A DNA stretch of 64,000 bases from Trichormus sp. NMC-1 (GCF_001858025.1 NZ_LZQD01000004.1:81428-145427), one strand, 5' to 3'; numbered from the stretch's first letter, positions 38,131 to 46,977 are shown. Numbers and translations: made by a program. Notes: a model not told the origin generated them from the sequence alone.

Positions 38131-38330
38131 TAAAACAACCCTCTGTGAACCATGATAAATGAATATCTAAGACGCTCTGAGGTAACAGAGGCATCGAATA
38201 GTCAAGGATGCCAACGGTAGGTAAAAAACGGGCTGAGGATATTCTGCATAGTACCTGACCACACTTGTAGAACAAGTCCGGTTATTCCTTTTCGTAAGAA
38301 GGGAAGAGTTATCTATTCAGATAACTAGGT
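38131..38330 (+). ncRNA. Candidate structured leader or small RNA upstream of the RHH gene
   Basis: Several perfect hairpins lie in a row: CTCTG/CAGAG (38175-38190), ACTTGT-AGA-ACAAGT (38263-38277) and AGTTATCT-ATTC-AGATAACT (38307-38326). CTCTGT at 38141-38146 can pair instead with ACAGAG at 38185-38190, giving two mutually exclusive folds. A 22-codon frame, MINEYLRRSEVTEASNSQGC plus QR (38152-38220), overlaps the first hairpins. No match to an RNA family I know. It could be an attenuator, a copy-number control RNA or an intron-like remnant. Confidence 0.45.
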
Positions 38331-38367
38331 TGTGTTTATCAAGTTAACTTTAACTATAAAAACGGCA

Positions 38368-38547
38368 ATGATGACTATCAAAACCAGTTCTCTAACTCGT
38401 GTTGTACCAACTAGATTAACCATTAACGACTATGACCTTTTATCAGATGTCGCTAAACAAAAGAAAAGTACAACTTCTGCTTTACTCAGACAGTTAGTGA
38501 TGGAGTGTATTGAGAAGCAAGATAAAGAAATACCACCACTTGATTAA
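38368..38547 (+). CDS. Ribbon-helix-helix (CopG-like) regulator
   Basis: About 59 residues from ATG 38368 (an in-frame GTG at 38332 would add 12). RVVPTRLTINDYDLLSDVAK followed by KKSTTSALLRQLVMECIEK has the strand-helix-helix layout of CopG/Arc proteins with VPTRLT as the DNA-contacting strand. It lies 79 bp upstream of the helicase gene on the same strand. Small plasmids often pair a CopG-type repressor with a replication gene, so it likely represses the downstream operon and so controls copy number or the switch to excision. Confidence 0.72.
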   Translation: MMTIKTSSLTRVVPTRLTINDYDLLSDVAKQKKSTTSALLRQLVMECIEKQDKEIPPLD

Positions 38548-38626
38548 GTGATGGCATCTCCAAATTCTTATTAGTTCAAATACACGAAACCCACTAAATT
38601 GAGTAAAAAACAATAATACTGGAACT

Positions 38627-40204
38627 ATGAACAACAACTATTGTAACACTTTTTCTGATAGTTCTGATAGTCAAGATGTAGAAACAATCGAGTTAATACA
38701 GGAGGAACACAATCTAATACCGTTACCTTTATTGATGACACAAAAGTTGGATGCTAACCAACATATTAAAAGAGTTGATAATGAAGGCGGTAAAGGCGGT
38801 ATTAGTTCAAGACCTAAACATGGTACAGTTCCAAAAGCTGACATTCTAGGTTTAGATATAGCTGAAAAATATAGAGGAAAATGGATATTTAACTGTGAAG
38901 CAAACAGTTGGATGGTTTATGAATTAGATCAGGTTGGTATTTGGAGTAAAGTAAATGACTATTATATTGAAGCATTAATTAATAAAGAACTAAAGGAGCA
39001 AGAAATAGCTGGTTATGGAAATTCTAGTTATATAACTAACATTATAGATAAACTTCAACTTGAATTGATAGAGGTTGGTTGGAAAGAACAATCTCCTACT
39101 GAACTACTACCATTTCAGAACTGCGTATTAGAAATAGCTACAGGTAACGTTCTCAATCATTCACCAAAACATCGGTTTACTTGGTGTTTACCGCGTGAAT
39201 TTGATAATTCTAGTAATGAGTTTCCATTGATTGAACAGTGGTTAGATGAGGTCACAAATAATGATCAGTCAATCAAACAAATCCTACTATGTTACTTAGC
39301 TGCAATTCTGAAAGGTCGTGCTGATCTTCAACAGTTCTTACAGCTAGTTGGTTCTGGTGGTACAGGTAAAAGCACATTTATTAAACTTGCACAATCGCTA
39401 ATAGGTGATAATAACGTATGTACAATTACTCTTGTAGACTTATGTAAAGAGCGATTTGCTGCTGCCAATGCTTTAAAAAAGCGACTGGTAGTATTTCCAG
39501 ATCAGGATAGATACAGAGGAGAGGTGCAAAAGTTTAAGTCCCTCACAGGACAAGACTTTATTTTTGCAGAAGAGAAAGGTAAACAAGGGTTTCAATTCAA
39601 ATTTGATGGTATGGTTATCATGGCATCAAATGACCCTGTGTTTGATGGTCGCAACTCCTCTTGGTTGACAAGGAGACAAATTTTAGTTCCTTTCAACAAG
39701 ACTGTAGATAAAAATAAACGTAGAGATTTAGAAAAAGAGTTTCAACCAGAATTGAACGCATTAACTCAATATTTACTGAATATTTCTGATGATACAGTTA
39801 CTCAAGTATTGAGGAATGCAGCCGATAATCCAGAATTAGCTAAACATATTTTGGAACAACAAATAAGTAGTAATCCAATTGCAGGTTGGATTAATGAGTG
39901 TGTTATTAGAAATGTCGGTAGTAAATGTCAAGTAGGAAGCGATAAGACCGATAAAAATACTCTATTTGGCAGCTATACAGAATGGTGTCGTAAGTCTGGT
40001 AGTTATCCTCCCAGCTTGCGCTATTTTAGCCCTGAACTACTGGACTTTTGCAAGTCTACTATGGGGTGGAAAGATGTTAATAAAGTACGTAATAACAAAG
40101 GTGTTTTGATTAACGGGTTGAGATTACGTGAAGTTGGTAAGGATAATGATATTCCTTCACCACTAGAAGTCAGTGTAGAGTCAAGCCTACACGGTGAAGG
40201 GTAA
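38627..40204 (+). CDS. D5/P4-family SF3 helicase (replication protein)
   Basis: 525 residues. The N-terminal 140 are poorly conserved. The D5_N-like region follows (LLPFQNCVLEIATGNVL). The helicase core has Walker A VGSGGTGKSTF (about 248), Walker B LVVFPDQD and motif C MVIMASNDP, ending with the arginine region SSWLTRRQILVPF. Family role: replicative helicase of phages, satellites and plasmids. No TOPRIM or AEP primase motif is visible in the N-terminus, so priming may come from the host. Lies downstream of a CopG-like gene; TGTGTAG repeats follow its stop. Confidence 0.88.
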   Translation: MNNNYCNTFSDSSDSQDVETIELIQEEHNLIPLPLLMTQKLDANQHIKRVDNEGGKGGISSRPKHGTVPKADILGLDIAEKYRGKWIFNCEANSWMVYELDQVGIWSKVNDYYIEALINKELKEQEIAGYGNSSYITNIIDKLQLELIEVGWKEQSPTELLPFQNCVLEIATGNVLNHSPKHRFTWCLPREFDNSSNEFPLIEQWLDEVTNNDQSIKQILLCYLAAILKGRADLQQFLQLVGSGGTGKSTFIKLAQSLIGDNNVCTITLVDLCKERFAAANALKKRLVVFPDQDRYRGEVQKFKSLTGQDFIFAEEKGKQGFQFKFDGMVIMASNDPVFDGRNSSWLTRRQILVPFNKTVDKNKRRDLEKEFQPELNALTQYLLNISDDTVTQVLRNAADNPELAKHILEQQISSNPIAGWINECVIRNVGSKCQVGSDKTDKNTLFGSYTEWCRKSGSYPPSLRYFSPELLDFCKSTMGWKDVNKVRNNKGVLINGLRLREVGKDNDIPSPLEVSVESSLHGEG

Positions 40205-40229
40205 GGTGTAGCGTTGTAACCCAGTCACC

Positions 40230-40440
40230 ATAAGGGTTGTGTAGGTTGTGTAGGGTCAGAGTATTATCCTTTTATATTTATTAAGTGATAATACTCTGAG
40301 ATAGAAACAAAATTTGTTCAATTAATTAAATAAAGATTTATCTATCACCCTACACACTATACACAAGCTAGTCAGTATAAGGATTGCAAGTATACACACA
40401 ATCCTACACTGTGTAGTGTCAACTCTACACGCCCAAAATA
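40230..40440. repeat. TGTGTAG repeat region with 13-bp inverted repeat (candidate origin)
   Basis: TGTGTAG(G) occurs on the plus strand at about 40238 and 40247 and as its complement near 40346 and 40390-40430 (CCTACACTGTGTAGTGT is itself dyad-symmetric). A perfect 13-bp inverted repeat, TCAGAGTATTATC / GATAATACTCTGA (40256-40268 and 40287-40299), sits directly after the helicase gene, with an 18-bp AT loop. The set could be a replication origin, or a terminator plus regulatory repeats. Confidence 0.55.
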
Positions 40441-40482
40441 AGTAAATATTACTGTTTATTAAACTGATTTTGAGGTCACAAA

Positions 40483-40542
40483 ATGAAACTATCTGATTAT
40501 ATTAATCAACTACAAGAGGTTGTATTTCAACATAATTATTAA
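40483..40542 (+). pseudogene. 19-codon fragment of a small plasmid/phage gene
   Basis: MKLSDYINQLQEVVFQHNY followed by a stop. The opening resembles short phage or plasmid proteins that begin MKLSxxIxxLQxxxxxHGD, here cut off at the His. Either a truncated remnant or chance. The match is from memory of the motif only. Confidence 0.3.
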
Positions 40543-40556
40543 ACCAATCTCTAAAC

Positions 40557-40823
40557 TCAAACATTATTTTCTACCTCTCTTATTTCAACATCACTACCAT
40601 CAATAACAGTAATAGTGGAATTACCATTATCAAGACAAACACAACTAGCTATCTTAACATCACCTGTTAACTTATCAAGTTGTACTATACGTTCTTCTTG
40701 TAGTAAGTTACCATCATAGATATAACTTATTGTTTGTTTAAGAAACTGACTTTCCCAATTGATAGTAGTGGTAAGTCCTATTTCATTAGTAACTACAGTT
40801 TCTCTATCGCTAGTATATTTCAT
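40557..40823 (-). CDS. Hypothetical small protein of the integrated element
   Basis: 88 residues, acidic, predicted mostly beta strands (TVVTNEIGLTTTINWES, TISYIYDGNLLQEERIVQLD, STITVIDGSDVEIREV). No family recognized, no signal peptide. Start ATG 40823. Downstream of it (40500-40556) is AT-rich non-coding DNA. Function unknown. Confidence 0.6.
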   Translation of the reverse strand: MKYTSDRETVVTNEIGLTTTINWESQFLKQTISYIYDGNLLQEERIVQLDKLTGDVKIASCVCLDNGNSTITVIDGSDVEIREVENNV

Positions 40824-41158
40824 GTGGCAACTTACTTCTCCTAACGGTTGGATATTAAACTTAGCTTTATTGATTATTCAAATAAAGATGCTATTCAAGT
40901 AACAAGAAAGCTGCTTTTCGTTTTTCTACCTTCCATTATCACTACTTAACTGTAGTTATGTTGGTGCAATACTACCCCTAGTAATACCTAACTTACTATA
41001 GCTATTAATTGATATATTCCTATTGCGTTATTGTGGTAAGTTGATAGATATTACTTTGATTAGTATTCTCGCAAGTTACGCCATGTAGTATATTGATAAT
41101 ATGTGATGGCATAACTTGTTTTATTTGATTTAATAACGTAATTTGGGAACTACTTTTT
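40824..41158. other. AT-rich intergenic DNA within the element
   Basis: About 335 bp without a protein-like frame. Contains short repeated words (TTACTATAGCTATTAATTG, TAATACCTAACTT) but nothing assignable. Confidence 0.3.
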
Positions 41159-41431
41159 TTACCATCCTTCTTTATAACCTTCACTCTGCAAACCAGCTAC
41201 CTGCTCATAAGTCAAATTATATTTCTGCGTAAACTCTTCTCTGTATTTATGTTGAATTAGCGTTCCCTCTGTTATCTGTTCTAACTTAACAGAATCAGAA
41301 GCCGTAATATCAACAGGATGCTTTTCAAGGCGTTCTTCTCTGGCTTTGTTATCTAAAGCTATTAACTCCTTATACATTTCTTTTTTCTTGTCAATAGGTA
41401 AATCAATATAGTAGGGGTCATCTTTATACAT
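41159..41431 (-). CDS. Hypothetical small protein of the integrated element
   Basis: 90 residues, highly charged and helical (DKKKEMYKELIALDNKAREERLEKH). No family recognized. A good-looking frame with an upstream TTTGAGG before ATG 41431. Its C-terminus (LTYEQVAGLQSEGYKEGW) could be a small helical domain. Confidence 0.55.
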   Translation of the reverse strand: MYKDDPYYIDLPIDKKKEMYKELIALDNKAREERLEKHPVDITASDSVKLEQITEGTLIQHKYREEFTQKYNLTYEQVAGLQSEGYKEGW

Positions 41432-42122
41432 TTTTTATCCTCAAAGTTAGAAGTTGAATTTTTAGCTTTTCCAACTTTAGCACGTACATAAAACCTCTAA
41501 CCACCATAAGAATAACTACTGTTGATACTAAGTTATTGCACAATCAAAATATACAATTAGAAGTTAAAGTAACGCCAATTGTTTTTCTATCACAATTACA
41601 CTACTACTGTTACCGTGCAAGCGCAATTTAAAGCAATTGTTTCCTAACTTGATTTAACGCAATTCAAAAACATCTATCTGTAAATACCTCTAAAACAGCC
41701 GATATAACCTTGGTATGACTGTTTCTACCTAAAACTCAAAACAGAGGCATTACAGGTCAATATGGCGTGAGTAGTTAGCTGATACGGTTATCTGATAAAT
41801 GAATATAAGCTGAATGGATAATTTTAACTCCAATTGATTAGTTAATGTTATGAAATAGCCAAAAGCAATAATTTTATCTCAATCAACCAATTACCCGTAA
41901 GTGGTTGTTTTGGGGATACAATAGTTGTATTGAGAGAAAACTGAGAGAAAATAGGTAGTTAAGTAACTACTTATCCACTGCAAAACCTTCTGTCACCACC
42001 TTAACAAGCTGTTAGTTGCTTACTCTATTTAGCATTAGTTATGGAGTAAATATTGAGTAACTACAGGGGATGCAGCGAAATCATAATTCGTCTGAAGGAT
42101 GTTTGATATTAAGTTGTATTAA
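41432..42122. other. Right-end non-coding DNA of the element
   Basis: About 690 bp with no convincing gene. Includes a candidate arm-type site at 41929-41951 matching 35624-35648, and ends at the right att core. Long non-coding ends next to an att site are typical of recombination-control regions. Confidence 0.4.
41929..41951 (+). repeat. Candidate arm-type site, right
   Basis: ATTGAGAGAAAACTGAGAG plus AAA, the counterpart of the left-end motif at 35624-35648 in the same orientation. Confidence 0.4.
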
Positions 42123-42152
42123 AAAATGCGCCCTGCTGGAATCGAACCAGCC
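42123..42152 (-). other. att core, right copy (inside intact tRNA 3' half)
   Basis: 30-bp direct repeat of 35520-35549, covering part of the variable loop, the T-arm, the acceptor 3' strand and the discriminator of the tRNA plus three downstream bases. Confidence 0.9.
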
Positions 42153-42198
42153 TGAAGACGAATTATGAGTTCGTTGCCTCCCCAATCGGCCAAAGGCG
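42126..42198 (-). tRNA. tRNA with CAT anticodon (Met or lysidine-type Ile)
   Basis: A 73-nt cloverleaf on the minus strand: acceptor GCGCCTT / AGGGCGC with one G-T pair, D-arm GCC/GGC, anticodon stem ACGAA/TTCGT with loop CTCATAA (anticodon CAT), T-arm GCTGG/CCAGC with loop TTCGATT, and discriminator A. CCA is not encoded; T6 follows. The D-arm is short and not the common TAGCTCAG form, so Met versus Ile2 identity is uncertain. Its 3' half is the integration target of the element, and the gene is left intact. Confidence 0.85.
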
Positions 42199-42528
42199 CT
42201 CGTTGTGTTAGATTTTGGTCTAGCCTAGATTAACTTCAATGTCAATCTTTGATAGTGATTTTCCTTCTAGAGGAAAATGCACTCTTGTAAGTATAGCATG
42301 ATTTTATAACTTTGAACAATTGAAAAAAATATTATCCGATTCTAAATTTAAATCTAAATTTAAAATATGAAAGATAATCAATGCCAAGTAGAGCAAATGG
42401 CTTTAGGCACGGAGAGTGTCAATAAGAAATAGAGCAGACTAATATTGATTAAGTTCCTTTGAGGATTGAGGTTCAAAGCTTCAATACTTTTAAATAGATT
42501 AGGCTTCTTCTGTAATAGCTTGTCAGCG
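42199..42528. other. Intergenic region right of the element
   Basis: No gene is seen in this 330-bp AT-rich gap between the tRNA (minus) and the secreted-protein gene (plus). It must contain both promoters. Confidence 0.35.
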
Positions 42529-43227
42529 ATGAAAATAAATTCCACTGTAGTTCTGACGTTGATTTTGTTAACCCTGATGTTGGGATCAGGTTCTGTGAGT
42601 GCGTTTTTGGGCTTCACTATGGGAAGTTCTGCTCTCAAGGGTGTTACCTCGCCCGATGGTCGTCCTACCACTAAATTTGCCAGTAATAAGAGTAATAACG
42701 CCCAACAGGGTGGAATAACCCTCTTAAAGGAGGTTGATATTCTCAAAGCGGTCAAGTCGCGAATTGAGAGTAATGCCAATACCAGCACGAAAAAGCTAGA
42801 TGAAGATGAAGAAGAGATCAAAAACAAGAAGCCTGAACCTAAAGAAACGCCCCAAGAGGTGATTTCGGAAAAACTTCAACCTGGATTTCCAGTTGTTGCT
42901 GAGAGTGAAGGTGTAACTCTATCTGTACAATCTGCTCGTTACTCTGGCGGGGATTTATTACTAAAAGTGAATATGCAAAACAAAGGTGCTGATTCGGTGC
43001 GCTTTTTGTATAGTTTTCTAGATGTTACTGATGATAAAGGCAGAACACTGAGCGCTATTACAGAGGGTCTGCCAGCTGAATTGCCTGGTAAGAGTTCGAC
43101 ATTTACAGGTACAGTGAGCATTCCCACAGCTTTACTTGATGATGTGAGGAATATATCACTGGCGCTGACGGATTATCCTGCTCAAAACTTGAAATTACAG
43201 GTGTCGGATATTCCTGTGGAAAAATAG
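42529..43227 (+). CDS. Secreted hypothetical protein with FxLD-type beta domain
   Basis: 232 residues from ATG 42529 (an upstream in-frame TTG at 42466 is less likely). Signal peptide INSTVVLTLILLTLMLGSGSVSA, then a Lys/Glu-rich linker (LDEDEEEIKNKKPEPKETP) and a C-terminal beta domain of about 100 residues (VTLSVQSARYSGGDLLLKVNM, VRFLYSFLDVTDDKGRTLSA), similar in style to DUF4352/immunoglobulin-like extracellular domains. Probably periplasmic. No operon partner; the next gene starts 54 bp on. Confidence 0.7.
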   Translation: MKINSTVVLTLILLTLMLGSGSVSAFLGFTMGSSALKGVTSPDGRPTTKFASNKSNNAQQGGITLLKEVDILKAVKSRIESNANTSTKKLDEDEEEIKNKKPEPKETPQEVISEKLQPGFPVVAESEGVTLSVQSARYSGGDLLLKVNMQNKGADSVRFLYSFLDVTDDKGRTLSAITEGLPAELPGKSSTFTGTVSIPTALLDDVRNISLALTDYPAQNLKLQVSDIPVEK

Positions 43228-43281
43228 AAATGCTATTGTTAGCGTTTTAGTATCGGCGTAAGTTTTACACGAGCTTGAGCG

Positions 43282-44628
43282 GTGAGCGGTTTTCCTAATT
43301 TAAGTTTGACAGATGTAGGGTTACGATTGTTATCAGTGCTACTGCTGATTGCTATTAATGCCTTTTTTGTCACGGCGGAGTTTTCAATGGTGACAGTGCG
43401 GCGAACACGTATCCACCAGCTGGTTCAGGCTGGTGACATACCAGCGATCGCAGTGGAAATATTACAACGTAGTATTGATAGGCTGCTATCTACTGCTCAG
43501 TTAGGGATTACTCTCTCTAGTTTGGCACTAGGTTGGATTGGAGAAGGTACGATTGTTGTACTGATGGATGCCTGGTTAAGAACTTGGTCTTTACCAGTAG
43601 AAGTGAGTAACTTCTTTGCTCATTCTCTATCAGTGCCAATTACTTTTTTGTTGATTGCTTATTTGCAAATTGTGTTTGGGGAACTATTTCCTAAATCGGT
43701 GGCTATGCTGTATTCAGAACAGCTGGCGAGATTTCTCGGACCTTCAGTTAAAGCGATTGTTCGTTTTTTCAGTCCCTTTATTTGGATTCTCAACCAATCC
43801 ACTCGCAACCTGTTGCGATTATTTGGTATTCAATATACAGGTCAAAGCTGGAGACCCCCAGTCACCCCAGAAGAATTACAACTGATTATATCAACAGAAC
43901 GAGAATCTACAGGTTTAGAGTCATCAGAGCGAAAACTGCTGAATAACGTCTTTGAGTTTGGGGAGATAACAGCAGAAGACGTGATGATTCCCCGTACTAG
44001 CATTATCGCTTTACCTGAAGATGCCACCTTTGGGATATTGCTTGAGCAAATTACATCCATTGGTCATTCCCGTTATCCCATTATTGGCGAATCTTTAGAT
44101 GACATTCGTGGCATTGTTTATTTTCAAGATTTAGCACAACCCTTAGCTGCGGGAAAGCTGAGTTTAGAGACGCAAATCCAATCTTGGATGCGTCCCCCTC
44201 GGTTTGTCCCCGAACAGACACTCTTGAGTGAACTATTGCCAATGATGCAGCAAGAGAAACCAGCTATGGTGATGGTGGTGAATGAATTTGGCGGTACTGT
44301 AGGATTGGTGACAATCCAAGATGTAATTGCCGAAATTATTGGTAATGCAGGTGAATCGGAAAGCAGCGACGACTTGCTGATCCAAATGTTAGACAAGCAA
44401 ACATTTTTAGTGCAAGCACAGGTAAATCTAGAAGAACTCAACGAAGTCTTACACCTGAATTTACCATTGATGAGGGAATATCAGACCTTGGGCGGATTTC
44501 TGCTCTATCAATGGCAAAGAATCCCCGCTAAAGGGGAAATCTTCAACTATGAAAATCTTGAATTCACCGTCATGTTAGTCATTGGACCACGCCTACACCA
44601 AATCCAAATTCGACGTTTAGAAGCTTGA
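43282..44628 (+). CDS. CNNM/CorC (hemolysin-like) family transporter-associated protein
   Basis: 448 residues (GTG start). Domain order DUF21 (four hydrophobic segments in residues 10-165, including the INAFFVTAEFSMVTVRRTR signature), a CBS pair (about 215-340: DVMIPRTSIIALPEDATF, VNEFGGTVGLVTIQDVIAEIIG) and a C-terminal CorC_HlyC domain. Family role: magnesium/cobalt efflux or ion homeostasis in the inner membrane, historically called hemolysins. Follows the secreted protein by 54 bp, so may be co-transcribed. Confidence 0.9.
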   Translation: MSGFPNLSLTDVGLRLLSVLLLIAINAFFVTAEFSMVTVRRTRIHQLVQAGDIPAIAVEILQRSIDRLLSTAQLGITLSSLALGWIGEGTIVVLMDAWLRTWSLPVEVSNFFAHSLSVPITFLLIAYLQIVFGELFPKSVAMLYSEQLARFLGPSVKAIVRFFSPFIWILNQSTRNLLRLFGIQYTGQSWRPPVTPEELQLIISTERESTGLESSERKLLNNVFEFGEITAEDVMIPRTSIIALPEDATFGILLEQITSIGHSRYPIIGESLDDIRGIVYFQDLAQPLAAGKLSLETQIQSWMRPPRFVPEQTLLSELLPMMQQEKPAMVMVVNEFGGTVGLVTIQDVIAEIIGNAGESESSDDLLIQMLDKQTFLVQAQVNLEELNEVLHLNLPLMREYQTLGGFLLYQWQRIPAKGEIFNYENLEFTVMLVIGPRLHQIQIRRLEA

Positions 44629-44676
44629 GAAATAGGGAATAGGGAATTCTTAACTTTCCCCATCTACCTACCCAGG

Positions 44677-45354
44677 TTAAGCATAGGGAACTAAATCATT
44701 TAATCCCAATTCAGCGAAAGCTGCTAAACGCAACCGACAGGAATCACAGACACCACAGGCGACATCACCACCAGCATAACAAGACCAAGTTAGCTCCCAA
44801 GGTACACCCAACTGGTTGCCTAGTTGGATAATTTCAGTTTTTTTCAAATTAATCAGTGGTGCAACAATTGCAATTGGTTGTCCTTCTCTTCCTTGTTTGG
44901 TTCCCAAGCGAAAGACTTCTTGCATAGCTTGGATATAATCCAGACGACAATCAGGATATCCAGAGTAATCTAAGGCATTAACGCCGATGTAGACACGTTG
45001 AGCGCCTATAGTTTCAGCATAGCCCAAAGCAAAGCTTAAAAAGATGGTATTACGGGCAGGGACGTAGGTAACAGGAATGTTTTGAGACATTTCATCTAAA
45101 GATCGTTCCTGAGGTAGAGCGATCGCATTATCCGTGAGCGCTGAACCACCCCATAGCCGTAAATCAAAATTCACCACCTGATGCTTTGCTACCCCAAATG
45201 CTTGAGCAATCAGCCGCGCTGACTGTAACTCTCGTTGGTGTCGCTGCTGATAATCAAAGGAAATGGCGTAACATTCACAACCATCCGCCCTTGCTTGGTA
45301 GAGAACTGTAGAAGAATCTAATCCCCCAGACAACAGAATTACAGCTTTCATCAC
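44677..45354 (-). CDS. queC: 7-cyano-7-deazaguanine synthase QueC
   Basis: 225 residues. ATP-dependent conversion of carboxy-deazaguanine to preQ0 in queuosine synthesis. The PP-loop VILLSGGLDSSTVLYQA lies at the N-terminus; the zinc site CYAGGDVACGVCDSC near the C-terminus. Standard length, ATG 45354. Convergent with the CorC-type gene. Confidence 0.95.
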   Translation of the reverse strand: MMKAVILLSGGLDSSTVLYQARADGCECYAISFDYQQRHQRELQSARLIAQAFGVAKHQVVNFDLRLWGGSALTDNAIALPQERSLDEMSQNIPVTYVPARNTIFLSFALGYAETIGAQRVYIGVNALDYSGYPDCRLDYIQAMQEVFRLGTKQGREGQPIAIVAPLINLKKTEIIQLGNQLGVPWELTWSCYAGGDVACGVCDSCRLRLAAFAELGLNDLVPYA

Positions 45355-45876
45355 TCAAAACAGCCCCAGAAAATCATTAACACCAATTTCACCCAAAAGG
45401 TGAGACAATCAACAAAATGCAACAAATAAAACAGTAAGTATGAAAATAAATTAATTTCCGGTATCGGAAGTAACTATCTTGCTGAAAATTATACTCGCAG
45501 CGTTAGTTATTTAACCGTTTGTAATTTTACTAGCAATAAGGGTGATTAATTTGCTAGGGGTAAAAACTTGGTAGTTATCTCAAAAATTAACTGCCTAACT
45601 GCCACCTGTGAATTTCCACTTAGGTCTTACAGAGCTTGTAAAGTCAACAAAACAACACATTGTATTTTTTGTAATTTACAAAAAATAGAGCGATGAAGAA
45701 CTATCTACCCAAAAGATAACCAGATAGTGGGAACTGAACACAAACTTTGAAATTCTTCATAAATAGAACCACTATGTTACCATCTGGATGGTTTTAGACG
45801 GATCGTACATGGTAATTGAGTATAAAGACCAACGACCGTAGCGGCTCTAAATTTGGTGGTTGAGGAGAAAATAATA
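45355..45876. other. Divergent intergenic region
   Basis: 520 bp between queC (minus) and the Gfo/Idh oxidoreductase (plus). No gene-like frame. The region is moderately AT-rich with no strong palindromes; promoters for both sides must lie here. Confidence 0.35.
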
Positions 45877-46959
45877 GTGCAAAATAGCATGTCAGTGGCA
45901 GAACCAAATCTATATTCACAGCGCAACCAGCCACGAGCAATCCGCATAGGCGTGATTGGGGTGGGTAACATGGGACAACATCATACCCGCGTCCTGAGTT
46001 CAATGAAAGATGTTGAACTGATAGGCGTGTCAGATATTAACGTTGAGCGAGGCTTAGAAACCGCCAGCAAGTACAAAGTCCGTTTTTTTGAAGATTACTC
46101 CGATCTGTTGCCCCATGTAGACGCAGTTTGTATTGCTGTACCCACCCGGTTACATTATGCCGTTGGGATTAACTGCCTGTTAGCCGGAATTCATGTTTTG
46201 ATTGAGAAGCCAATCGCTGCAAGTATTTCCGAGGCAGAGTCCCTGGTGAATGCTGCTGCTGAGTCTCAATGTATTTTGCAAGTAGGTCATATTGAGCGTT
46301 TTAATCCAGCATTTAGAGAATTAAGCCAAGTCCTCAAAACAGAGGAAGTACTGGCGCTAGAAGCTCATCGGATGAGTCCTTATTCAGCCCGAGCCAATGA
46401 TGTTTCAGTAGTGCTGGATTTAATGATCCACGACATTGATCTACTTCTAGAATTAGCTGGTTCTCCCGTGGTGAAATTGACAGCTAATGGTACTCGTTCC
46501 CTAGACTCTGGTTATTTAGATTATGTGACTGCTACTTTAGGTTTTGCTAATGGTGTCGTCGCTACTCTGACGGCTAGTAAAGTTACTCATCGCAAAATTC
46601 GCCGTATTGTCGCCCATTGCAAAAACTCATTCACTGAAGCAGATTTTCTCAAGAATGAAATTTTGATTCATCGCCAAACTAACACCAATTCTCTCAACGA
46701 CCATCGGCAAGTCCTTTACAGGCAAGATGGTTTGATAGAAAAAGTCTATACCAGCAACGTTCAACCTCTAAGCGCAGAGTTAGAACATTTTGTCAACTGT
46801 GTGCATGGTGGCAATCAGCCTTCGGTTGGTGGTGAACAAGCTCTAAAAGCTTTAAGATTAGCCAGTTTAATTGAGCAGATGGCTGTGGAAGAGCGGGTTT
46901 GGAACCCATTAGACTGGCAATCGGAATCGAGAGTACAATCATTAACTCCAACTGCCTAA
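45877..46959 (+). CDS. Gfo/Idh/MocA-family oxidoreductase
   Basis: 360 residues. GTG 45877 is chosen because GAGGAG lies 9 bp before it. Rossmann fold at the N-terminus (IRIGVIGVGNMGQHHTRVL) and the family EKP motif (HVLIEKPIAAS) with downstream HIERFNPAFREL. NAD(P)-dependent dehydrogenase of sugars or sugar-nucleotides; closest in style to UDP-N-acetylglucosamine 3-dehydrogenase-like members, but the substrate is not determined here. Upstream of a DedA gene on the same strand with a 225-bp repeat-containing gap. Confidence 0.85.
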   Translation: MQNSMSVAEPNLYSQRNQPRAIRIGVIGVGNMGQHHTRVLSSMKDVELIGVSDINVERGLETASKYKVRFFEDYSDLLPHVDAVCIAVPTRLHYAVGINCLLAGIHVLIEKPIAASISEAESLVNAAAESQCILQVGHIERFNPAFRELSQVLKTEEVLALEAHRMSPYSARANDVSVVLDLMIHDIDLLLELAGSPVVKLTANGTRSLDSGYLDYVTATLGFANGVVATLTASKVTHRKIRRIVAHCKNSFTEADFLKNEILIHRQTNTNSLNDHRQVLYRQDGLIEKVYTSNVQPLSAELEHFVNCVHGGNQPSVGGEQALKALRLASLIEQMAVEERVWNPLDWQSESRVQSLTPTA

Positions 46960-46977
46960 AAAATGGGGAAGCAAGGC

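Larger units (their letters stand above)
35520..42152. mobile_element. 6.6-kb tRNA-integrated genetic element (integrative plasmid or satellite-like)
   Basis: Bounded by 30-bp direct repeats of a tRNA 3' end. Contents left to right: tyrosine recombinase, 64-bp tandem repeats, an unknown gene (minus), a hairpin-rich leader, an RHH protein, an SF3 helicase, TGTGTAG repeats, two unknown small genes (minus), and AT-rich DNA up to the intact tRNA. I saw no HIP1 octamer inside although they are frequent outside, consistent with foreign origin. No capsid, portal, relaxase or secretion genes are present, so it would need to replicate as a plasmid or borrow a helper. Confidence 0.88.
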
